Source: Mya arenaria (Eukaryota > Mollusca > Bivalvia > Myida > Myidae). From it: 64,000 bases of DNA. The notes under the pieces are model-generated. The model saw nothing but the letters and a program-made list of their open reading frames with translations, was not told the origin of the DNA and ran no database searches. Positions within the stretch are counted from its first letter, which is position 1, and every line of letters starts with the position of its first letter. The stretch covers positions 14,833,386 through 14,897,385 of the forward strand of contig NC_069130.1 in assembly GCF_026914265.1 (NCBI RefSeq). Direction: 5' to 3'. Of the stretch, positions 1-10,181 are shown piece by piece. A program made the translations under genes and the position numbers.

Positions 1-1115
1 CACCGAATGAAGAGCAATTGCTCATTTACGAAAACGCTTGTTTTAGATCTAAATAGTGTCTGTATTAAAATATCTCGTGAAAACAATGCATGTTCTTACT
101 AAGCTTCCCGACTCACTCAATGCATTTTTTACTTCAAAACGACTATTTAATACCGTTCTCTTGCGTACAAACCACACCCATTTTTAGAACCTATGTTCAT
201 CCCAAATCTAGAAGATCTAGACGCACCTGACATTACTGCCCTTGCTATTGCTTAAGAATGATAAACATTTAACCAGAAAAATTAAAGGGACAAGCCAATT
301 AACCAAAAACTGTAAAGAAGTCCCTTAGAGACACAAGGCGTTATAAATACCTAGCCAGAAAAAACACACAGTGTCACAGGTATACTCGTCCCGTCTTCTG
401 TATAATTGTAATTAAAGAGAATCGTTATACTCACTACATCCATAGAATAACTTGTTTTCTCAAACATAGGGCATGAAACAATTCAAATAAGCTGTTTATA
501 TGCATTTGGATACTTCCTTGTTTGCTAAATGCTGACCATTAACTGAATAAGACATATTTAGTATGAAACAATTTAAACATTTTATTATTACGTCAATTGT
601 CATTTTATGTACAAATATTATTTTTGTGGTTTCTTCGAATCAATGTTATCAGAATAAAGGTATAAAAACGTAAACGAAATACTTACATGTAACGATCCTT
701 TCACTTTCCACTCGATATCTGGGCTGCCGTTTGTTATAAATAATAAATATATTTCCTGCTTAGTCAAACTTCCTGTATTTCATTTTATGAATTTGTTGAA
801 CAATTGAATGTATTAATATAGTAAAGAGGTACTAGGAAATTTCGAAAATAGTGTTTGCATTTGTTTAGTCATATTGAGTCATATTGAGGCTTAAATTATC
901 GGAACACTTTTGAACAAAAGTAATGGTTTGTGTTGATGTTCTAATTAAGTCGCATGCCGGGAACGGCCCGGTGCCGTAAAAATGAATATAAAGTCAAAAA
1001 TAAATGCTTTCTCAGTGTAGAGCGCAAAATGCCTCTATTCAAACCAGTGCGCATGCGCAAATATCTCAATTACCCACTTATAATGAGGAAACAGACACGA
1101 GCTATTTGGATTTGT
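1..1115. other. AT-rich non-coding stretch
   Basis: No exon, RNA gene or repeat with clear ends was recognised here. Open frames are short and lack any family resemblance. The satellite family begins to appear after about 1115. Confidence 0.6.
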
Positions 1116-1119
1116 CACA

Positions 1120-3078
1120 ATCAAACTTTAAGTGGGGTGAGATGATTGATTGATCACGAAACCACTTTAGTGGGATAGGATGAGTGACTCTCGGGTGTTC
1201 ACCTTAGTGGGGTGGGATAAATGACCCTCAAGTGATACCTTCAATGTGGTAAGGTGTTTACACTGTAAAGATAACTTAAGTCGGGTAGGATCAGTGACCC
1301 TCCATTGATCACTTAAGCAAGATAAGGTGTGTGTTCCATAGGTCATCACTCCGGTGGAGTAGGATAAGTTGAGTGACTCTCAGGTGTTCACTTCAGTAGG
1401 GTAAGATAAGTGAACCTCAATTGATCACTTAAGTGTTGTAAGGTGAGTGACCCAAAATCGATTATTTGATTGGAGTAAGATGAGTGACGCTCATTAATCA
1501 CTTGAGTGGTGCAGTGAAAGAGACAATTAATTTATCACGTCAGTGGTGGGGTATGAGTTGTGTCCCTCAGGTGATCATTTCAATGGGTGAAGATGAGTTA
1601 TCCTCAATTGATCGATTGAAGGCGTTGGGAGGAGTAACCCTCAATTGATCACTTCACTGAAGCTAGATGAATGACTCTCAGGTAATCACTTCAGTGTGGA
1701 AAGATGTTTGACTTTAAAGGGAACACTTCAGTTAAGGTACGAGGAGTAACCATCAAGTGATTACTTGAGTGGGGTAAGGTTAATAACAATTCATTGATCA
1801 CTTCAGTGGGAAATGAGGAACCCTCAAGTGATCACTTGATTGGGGTAAGGTGCATAACAATCCATTACTCGCTTCAGTGGGGTAAAATGAGTAATCCTAA
1901 GGTAATCAGTTCATTGGGTGCACATGAGAGACCTTTTATTGGTCGATAAGGTGGGGAAGAATGAGCGACACTTAATTGATCACTTCATTGAGGCTTATTG
2001 AGAGTGTTTGACCCTAAAATGATCACTTCAGTTAGGGTATGAGGAGTGACCCTCAGGTGATCACTTGAGTGTGTCAACATGTTTAACCCAAAGTGATCAC
2101 TTTTGCTAAGTAAGAGGAGTGGCCCTCGGGTGATCACTGGAGTGGGTTATGGTGAGTGACCCTCAAGTGATCAATTCAGTGTGGTAAAGTCATTGACCCT
2201 CAAATGATTACTTGAATGGGTAAAGATGAGTGACACTCAATTGATCATTTGAGGGATGTTAGCTGAGTGACCCTCAATTAAGCACTTAAGTTGGGTAAGA
2301 TAAATGACATTAAATCGATCACTTTAGTTGGGTAAGATTTGTGACCCAAAACTGATCACAACTTGAGTGGGGAACTAATGCGTGACCCACAATTAATCAA
2401 ACGAGTGGGGTAATTGAAATAATCCTTAGATGAGCACTTCAGTATAGTGCGATGTATGACCCTCAATTGATGACGTCAAAGGAGAAGGGTTAGTGACCCT
2501 CACGAGAACACTTCAGAGGGGTGACCCTCAAATGGGTGAAGTGGATTAAGTGGGGTAAAATGATAGACACTCAATTGTTCGATTGAATGGAAATTGAAGA
2601 GTAACCATCAAGTGATCACTTGAGTGGGGTAAGGTGAATAATAATCATTTGATCACTTCTGTGGGGGTAAGATGAGTAACCCTCAAGTGATCACTTGAGT
2701 TGAGTAAGGTTAACAAAAAATAATTGATCACTTCAGTGGGAAGTTAGTTACCCTCAAGTGATCACATGAGTGGGGTAAACTAAATAACAATTTATTGATC
2801 ACTTCAGTGGGATAAGATTAGGAACCCTCAAGTGATCACTTGACTGGGGTAAGGTGAACAACAATCCATTACTCGCTTCAGTGGGGTAAGATGAGTAACC
2901 CTCAAGTGATCACTTGAGAAGGGTAAGGTTAATAACAATTCATTGATCACTTCAGTGGGAAATGAGTGACCCTCAAGTGATCACTTGAGTGGGGTAAAGC
3001 GAATAACAATTTATTGATCACTTCAGTGGGGTAAGATGAGTAAACCTCAAGTGATCACTTGACTGGGGTATAGTAAGT
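1120..3078. repeat. Minisatellite block 1 (36-37 bp unit, partly dimeric)
   Basis: Roughly 50 degenerate tandem units of 36-37 bp, each built round a TGATCACTT core. To the left the units are strongly diverged. From about 2600 to 3078 the block becomes more regular and alternates two unit types, one reading GATCACTTGAGTGGGGTAAG and one beginning GATCACTTCAGTGGG. This gives a higher-order repeat of about 72 bp. Where the two types meet, the sequence CTCAAGTGATCACTTGAG forms an 18-bp perfect palindrome. The core and period match the blocks at 3.46 and 10.18 kb, so all three belong to one family. Confidence 0.92.
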
Positions 3079-3464
3079 TTATTATTATTTGTATTATTGT
3101 TAAGTTTCCTCAGGTTAATGCATACTATGATAAGAATTACCTTTTGCGTTTTTTTTCTTTATTTAGGATTGTTAGGATAAGAGTGAGGATTGTGCACTTT
3201 AACTGGTTTAAACCCCCAGTAAATTTACATTTTACTGACCGTTCCAAGGCGTTACCTAACAATCCTTGATAAACATACCTAGATTTTTATATATTTAATA
3301 TGTATGCAATGTGAGTTTTGTGTTGTTTTTCCATGTTTCTTGTTTGTGATTTTTTGTTTTTATGTTCTATGTCTTTGGCGTTTACCCAGTGCCATTAAAT
3401 CGGGTTTATGTTTAAACATTTTGCTACTGAGCTTGTTTCTGTAGTTTTCGCATAAATACGTTAA
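3079..3464. other. Unique spacer splitting minisatellite blocks 1 and 2
   Basis: About 385 bases without the satellite core, flanked by satellite on both sides. It looks like an insertion or an unrelated spacer. No terminal inverted repeats or coding sequence were recognised. Confidence 0.5.
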
Positions 3465-3838
3465 CTGAATACTTGATTAGAGTAAGGTGAGCGACTCTCA
3501 AGTGATCAATTCAGTCGGGTTAGGTATTTGATCCTCAAAGGAATACTTAAGTGGTGTAAGACGCGTAGTGACCCCCAAATGATCACTAAATGTAGGTAAC
3601 ATAAGTGACCCTCAAGTGATCACTTCGGTAGGGAAAGAGGAGTGACACTTAATGATGAACTTGGTTTAGGTTAAATGAGTGACTCTCAAGTGAGCACTTA
3701 ATTTGGGTAAAATAAGTGACCCTCAAGTGATCACTTCGGTAGGGTTAGAAGAGTGATCCTCAATAGAGAAAGAAATTCGGGTAAAATGAGTGACTCTAAA
3801 GTGATTAGTGGTAAGGGGAGTGACCCTCAATTGATCTA
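3465..3838. repeat. Minisatellite block 2
   Basis: About ten degenerate units of the same family as block 1, with recurring TGATCACTT and GTGACCCTCAA motifs at a spacing near 36 bp. It is most simply the distal part of block 1 separated by the intervening spacer. Confidence 0.85.
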
Positions 3839-3839
3839 G

Positions 3840-5285
3840 TTTCCTACGAAAACCGAATGGGCTGCCCCAGGTAATGCCAGGTGACGCCAAGTGACGCGAT
3901 CACGGCCTAAATTAAGAAAGTAGTCCATCTGATGGCATCGTTGCACTGGTGTACAATAGTGTGTGGAAAGTCTCACTCTGTTCATTCACGATTTTAAAGG
4001 TCATGACCGAGGTTAGATGCAAAGACCCATTAGCAGGAATTATACATTTAAAACAACAAGACGACTTTCCGGTTGTGTCGACTATTTTCCCCGGTCCCAA
4101 ATTTATTCCTTCTTATTCTATAATAAAAATTCTGCTTGAGTCGATTTTTCTATCTCGATTTTTCGCTATGTCGACCTCCTGTTTCAGTCCCTGTGGTCGA
4201 ATGTCACACATTGTCGTTGTTCCTTATGTCGAACTGTAGATCGAGTTGTAGTTGCGAAAATATTCGTGACGGTTTGCGGCATGTCGCTAAATTACCAAGC
4301 GTGTCAAAATAACTTTTCATAATTGGAGGATAATTGGTTAGTGTGAATAATTAAAATTGCTTGTATATTATCAAAGAGACATTTATTGCGCAAGCTCATG
4401 TTTATTGGTCTTGTATAAAACATTAAGATTTTATTGTTTGATAACCATTCCAAATGGTCACAGAAAGAATAACTTCAATATGTCAAATGTTAGTTCCACT
4501 GCTCTGGTCGAACAACTCAGAGAAGGATCCAGTATAAAATCCGGGGGGGGGGGGGATATATGGATCGGCCAAAGGGAGTCAGGGTTCTAAATTAAATACA
4601 TTTGACACAAATAAAAAAAATCACTTTATTTTTCAATAATACGTTTTCACGACGGTAATATGTAACAAGACCGTTCAATTGCGGATATAAACAAAGCACA
4701 TAAATCGATGACTAATTTTTCTAAGTCCAGACAATGTCGACAAAAAAAGTTTCGAACATATTACACACAAGCAGTGACACACGGAACATAGTTTAGATGC
4801 AAATTATTAGGCGAAGGCTTGTCCGAAAGCGAAATTCTTGAATCCAACTGTGCATCACACTTATGTTATAATTGAAACATTTAACATGTTGTTCATGAAT
4901 ATAATTATGAATAACATCCCAAAAAGAAATGTTATTCACACAGTATTGCAAACCTAGCACGAAAACATAGTAACTAGGTATGCAAACTGTAGTGTTGATA
5001 AACGCAACATAATGGCTTTTTAATTTCGACTTAACAATATTTTACTTCCACATGGTGCATATATTGTTTGCAAAATATACATCATCTGGTTAATATTCTG
5101 CAAGTAATAATAAGCGTACGCATTGATTGACCGGGCTTTCTATCCGCAATCCAATAAATGTTCTAGTGTTGTATTTTGACATTATATAATCTCACATCTA
5201 TGCAAAATAAGTCTTTCAGTCAGTGAATCGCATTTACAACAACGCTGGAGCTTTAATGTTTCCATCCAAAATCGCCTTCTGTGTA
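3840..5285. other. Non-coding stretch with a poly-G run
   Basis: No supported gene. A run of G lies near 4544-4554. Frames of up to 96 codons occur but lack recognisable domains, splice context or codon bias. Confidence 0.5.
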
Positions 5286-5289
5286 CACC

Positions 5290-7610
5290 TTGTTGGAAAT
5301 ATCACAGTCTGTAAATAGTTGAACATAATACCCAGCAGCCCATATTGTGACAATAGACGATAAAATTTTCTAATAGTTCCCCTGGACTTGTTATCATGGC
5401 CAATGAATCTGTATAGCCTACTATTAAATACTTGTTTAAACAGATATTTTTTAAGTCACCGATACAATTGTCCAAAATATGCAGCTGCCTCACATCAATA
5501 AAAGTTTCAATGGGAGCAATCCCTATTGCACAAAGTGACCAGTCTGTACTGCTTCTTCTAGGTAGAGACTGCATATACTTCACTCAAAACCTGTGCGCTC
5601 TTTCCAACTTTAGTAGCTCCGAGGGTGAAATATATTATTTGATCACACCTCGCATCCATACAAGCATGATATAACAGCAGAATATATAAAAAAAAAAGTC
5701 AACGGATATAATGTAACTGGGTGAACAACACTGTTGCAAATGCTTATAAACGTACCACGTATTTTAACACACGCGTCATCGATGGGGTCGTACTGCGATA
5801 TGCGTCACATTCAATTCCCAGATGAGTATAGTTTTTTGTGTCATTGATACATCATTTACTTCCCTGTTCGAATGTTCGTGCGTTGCACAAATTTGGGTTT
5901 TCGTTCATTAATAACCGAGCATTTGTTAGCATTGTAAGTATATCTACAGCGTCTTGAATAGTTTTCGCAAAGGTCAAGCATTTTATTAAGTCCATTAACG
6001 AAAAAGAAAATGAGTAGCATGTCGTCTGCCACGGTGGGTGTTCCAAGTTTCACAACATACATACACACGCCTTGTCCACTAGTTTCTAGTAAGTTTATAA
6101 TCTCATTGATTTAAAGGAGCTATATTATTGGCGACGACTTGCCTCCCTGTCTGGTTCCCTCTCGTACTGAGAACCACTCTGATGTATTTCCGTGATAACG
6201 TATGCAGCTTGTCATATCGGTTCATACGCTGAATAACATAGTTACGAAGTTGGTTCTAGACAACACTCCTTTTTCAGTTTGTATATGATTCCTGAGTGCC
6301 AAACAGTGTCGAAGGCCTTCCTACAGTCGAAAACCGCTACATAGACCTTAGACCCATGTTAGCTTGCAAAAAACAACTCTTTTCAGAACAATAAAGGAAG
6401 TCATTGTACATCCAAGACCTTCCTGAAATCCTCCTTCTTGCTTGTCAATATGTTTCGTTATACACTCCTTAGGTCGCTCTAAAAGAATATGCTCAAATGG
6501 TTTAAAATAGCTGATGAAAGCGTAATCGCACGAACAATTGTCGGGGTTGTCCTTGGGATTCCTGCCACCTATATGCAGCGTTAAAATAACTCCCCTCTTT
6601 AGCGAGTAAGGAAACATCCAGGTTAACACGTTAGCAATAATAGGTATATAATCTTTAGCGTAACTTTAATGTTTATAATGGATATTGTCCGCGCCAGCCG
6701 CTTAACCGCTCAGGAGAGAGGCTTTAGCATCACGTACTGTATCCGGTGTTTTTACAGCACTGGGATTGGACTGCAGTGAGCTCAGAGTGTCCTGAACATA
6801 AGAATTCAATATGTGCTCCCAGGAGACATCGGTGTCCAGGATCGCCGACGGCGTATATAAATCTTGGAAGTAGTTAGCCATCCGTCCGTTATCAACTTTG
6901 GGTCACGTACCACATCAACGTAAAATTTTCAACTTGAACACGGTTTGTTGGTCTAGAAATATTAAGACAACTGTGATTAATGTTACACTTTCTACACAAT
7001 GGCACAGCTCACTTGATACGGAAATTAAGTCAATCAATGTATGGTTTTTGTCATTATATGACACATATGAATATGGCGAGCCTGTACAAAGTGGTAAACA
7101 GTTGACAGGTAACATAAAACAATCGTTCAAGAAACATCTTAACAAGTTATCACGAGTATTTACATTATCCGTTGGTATTAAAATGTTGGAGTATTGATAC
7201 CATAGATCATACGACTTATACGACAATATGCCCCCTATACATTGAAATCGAGTGATTACAACAAGGTAAATTTACCTGAAAATAAAACATGTATTGGTTA
7301 GGTGATAGTTTAAAGTGTATGCCAATTATGCGGTCACTATCGATGTTCAGAGGCACATTATACTTTTTATGCCATAAAATGGCTACCCCACCCTTTACAA
7401 CTATTCTACTGTTATTGCATACAAAGCATTATCACACACATCATGGTAGCAATAATCTGATGTCAGATTATCAAATAGGCGCCTGTTCTGTGGCCTGAGC
7501 CAATGTTCAGAAATTCCACATATATCAATTGTATGTTTAACAAATTGTCAGCAAGAAAAGAAGCACTGGAAATTATGTCTTTGGGCGTGTCTTTACCCTA
7601 CCGGCTTTAG
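5290..7610 (-). mobile_element. Decayed LINE (Jockey/CR1-like), endonuclease plus reverse transcriptase
   Basis: Read on the minus strand from about 7610 down to 5290, this is the ORF2 of a non-LTR retrotransposon in the usual order. The apurinic endonuclease comes first: GISEHWL near 7530, GGVAILWHKKY with SDRIIGI near 7400-7330, and TLIDLI ahead of a degenerate SDHxPV-like motif near 7030-6930. Reverse transcriptase follows: GGRNPKDNPDN and GGFQEGLGCTMTSF (6629-6400), the FDCRKAFDTVWH palm motif near 6330, EGTRQGG near 6160, and the catalytic VADDML box near 6015 followed by a Cys-Tyr-Ser and Asn-x-x-Lys-Cys stretch. A C-terminal part is at 5583-5302. The frame is broken repeatedly by stops and frameshifts, so this is a dead copy. 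No 5' UTR or 3' tail was identified, and the clade call is from motif resemblance only. Confidence 0.85.
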
Positions 7611-8400
7611 CCACTTCCGGCCCGTCCACTACAACGCTATTCGAACCGATACCTTCTCTGGTCATCAGTGTGGTTTCGGCGTCTCTAACCCGTGTGGCCT
7701 CGTTCAATGGGGTAGAGGGCCCCGCTTTCATGACGGTGGTCTCTGGCCTCGGTGCGGACCGGGTACATCAGGCCATTCATGTTGGGCCATCACGCCAACA
7801 TGCGTCCCAGCTGTAGTTCCCCCTCGCCAGGTTGAGCACGATAAGTCCCGTTGCGACCACGATGTTCAGGACGAAGACGGTCAGCGCCACCCGGTCCGCC
7901 CTAGTACTGGTCCCGAAAACCGTTTCGTGTGAGCTAGGGTTTGCATATCACATAGTCCGGCCGAATCCCATCACACAGAACATGCGTCGTCAGAAACACA
8001 ATTTACACGGATATAACTCTGTTTGGAGATTTACGCAATGGAAAAATCTGAACGTTGGTAACCGTTGGACCCCGGCTATTCACATAAGAAAACATATTTT
8101 GCACTGTCATACATGTGTGGTACCCTCTTACAAAGAAACGCTTTGACGAACGTTGTGTCACCTTGGTGAAGTGTCCATCACCGGTGTTTGTTACTATCGC
8201 GGGCATTCTTTTAAAAGTCTCCGCAGCAGAAGCTCGTGCTAAATGGCATTTAGCGCCCTTAATATGACAAACATTCACGTCACTTCCGGTGCGGCGTTCA
8301 TCAGTGACCTTAAGCTGAGCGGATTCCTCGGTAGGTGTTATGACGTCACCATTTGTCACGGTATCACATATTATTGACATATCCTGCGCAGTCTCCATGG
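7590..8400 (-). pseudogene. GC-richer patch: candidate two-exon membrane-protein gene or its relic
   Basis: On the minus strand an ATG in strong context (GCCATGG, 8400-8398) opens a frame of 132 codons to about 8003 that I do not recognise. It contains possible donors, for example GTAAGA after residues KRFF and GTGACA after HFTK. Further along the same strand (about 7925-7800) another frame reads RVALTVFVLNIVVATGLIVL, a good single membrane helix. It continues past two in-frame stops into an open tail ending near 7575. The patch is clearly richer in G and C than its surroundings, with codon-like composition. Splice phases between the two parts could not be reconciled. It may be a decayed gene, a gene with a missing exon, or chance. 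Confidence 0.3.
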
Positions 8401-8409
8401 CGCTCACAC

Positions 8410-8689
8410 AAACAACGCCAAAGTAAAATATTCTACGGAGACTAGAAGCTGAAATTATCTGACCTCTATCGTGGAATCTGTCAAGATGATCAACACGCGA
8501 GTCAAGCGATTCACGCGCGTTTTAAAAGCTCTCCTACATCAGTACATTTTCTCTAAGCTGGACCGTGATATCACAAACGTAACAGAATGTTGTAAAACAA
8601 TACGTTGACAATGTCTGTTGGTAAGAGCCATTATATGAGAAGTCCGTTTATTATCGTTTGAGTATAGAGTATAGACCACTTCTGCGCAG
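8410..8689. other. Upstream flank of the 7.6-8.4 kb patch
   Basis: No coding sequence or repeat was recognised. If the minus-strand ATG at 8400 is real, this would hold its 5' untranslated region and promoter. I see no clear TATA or initiator arrangement. Confidence 0.35.
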
Positions 8690-9420
8690 TTATTTTGTCG
8701 AAAAGGGATAAAACTGGTAAGTTAAATTTTTGACGTTTTTAAGATTTATGTTCCTTATTCGGAGTTTGGTACTTTTATAAAGCACTTTAAATACTAAAAC
8801 CCTCTTGAATAGACAATGCATTTCTTTGATTTTTTTATGTAGAGCACTTCTGTATAGTTATTCGATCAAAAATGTTTTACTTAAAATATTAAAAATTCAC
8901 CTTTTATGTTCCCTAATCGGGTTTGAATAGGGAATAGTGAACTAGTTCCTTATTCCTTATTCGACTCATTGTGCGTTATAAAGTAATTGTAACACTCCAT
9001 CCCTTTGAATAAGTCAATACATTTATTCAAATTATTTTATATTTGTTTGATAAGATCAATTTTTGATATTTCGTCAAAAAATGAGCAAATAAAGCACTTT
9101 GAAATTGAGTATTTTTCGTAAATTCTGTTACTTATTCGGAATTTGGATTGTCTGGTACGTTAAAAAAGCACTTTAATCACTAAAACTCTCTTGCATAGAC
9201 AATGCATTTCTGTAAACTTTTTATGTAAACCACTTCTTCGAAGTAAGTTGAAAAGAATGTATTACTTAAAAAGTTTTTATTTCTTATTCGCGTTTAAGTA
9301 AGGAATATGGAACTAGTTCCTTATTCTTTATTCGATATATTTTCTATTTTCGTGCATTATTTTATTCCCAAAGTTTTTATTCGAAAAGGAATAAGAAATA
9401 AGGAACTAACTTGTCGTCCA
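8690..9420. repeat. Diverged tandem duplication, about 400 bp period
   Basis: Two diverged direct copies lie next to each other. Landmarks shared by both are GCACTTTAA followed by ACTAAAAC and CTCTTG, then ATAGACAATGCATTTCT (8792-8826 and 9170-9207), a CCACTTCT or GCACTTCT segment, and GAACTAGTTCCTTATTC (8939 and 9311). The motif family TTCCTTATTCG recurs through the stretch, and in reversed form near 9390. No coding potential is seen. Confidence 0.65.
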
Positions 9421-10180
9421 TCAATATAGCCTTTTGTTTTATATTTAATTGAAACTCAGGTAGAATCCCATATCCAAAGTAAAAAACGAAATGTAAAATA
9501 TTAGATTTGTTAAAATGACAAAACCTTGAGGAAAAAAGACCTGCAAACTTATTCCTTCAGATTCTGACGCGATACAGGAAAGTTGAGGACAGTTGAGTAG
9601 TGTGCTTTGATTTCTAACATTTACACTACCTAAGAAAATACCTCCAAGTGAACAATTACTTATACTTATGTACGTGTAACTGAATAATAATACACTTTTA
9701 AAACTAAACTAGATCCTGAATATTTAATGTTTATTTCTATCTACTGATCGTGAAATAAATATCGTCAATTTTATTCCTAGTTGTTTAAAACTAGCATAAA
9801 AATACTAGTTATCAATGTATTGAACAATTCTTTAACAAAATTGAGGAATACAATACATTAATTACCTTTAAAGTTCCGCTAGTCAAAATGATATCATTCT
9901 TTACATGGCCGAATTTTGTAATCGGGTATTTGCGGAAATTGTTTAGCAAGTTCTTTACTTTCTGTTTCGTGAAATTATGTAAATTCCGTTTCGTGAAACT
10001 GTCATATGAGTTTGATAAGATATTGACACAATTATAAATTTATTAACTGAGTGTTTGCATCTGTTATGATATCGTTAACATTAATCAGTATCAGAAAATA
10101 ATAAATCAACAAACAACTGATATATTGATGTTTACATTGTAAATATAATGCACCTAGCACAACGGTCAGTGTACTCAATT
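9421..10180. other. AT-rich non-coding stretch
   Basis: No gene or element with recognisable ends. Runs of short open frames only. Confidence 0.5.
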
Positions 10181-10181
10181 A

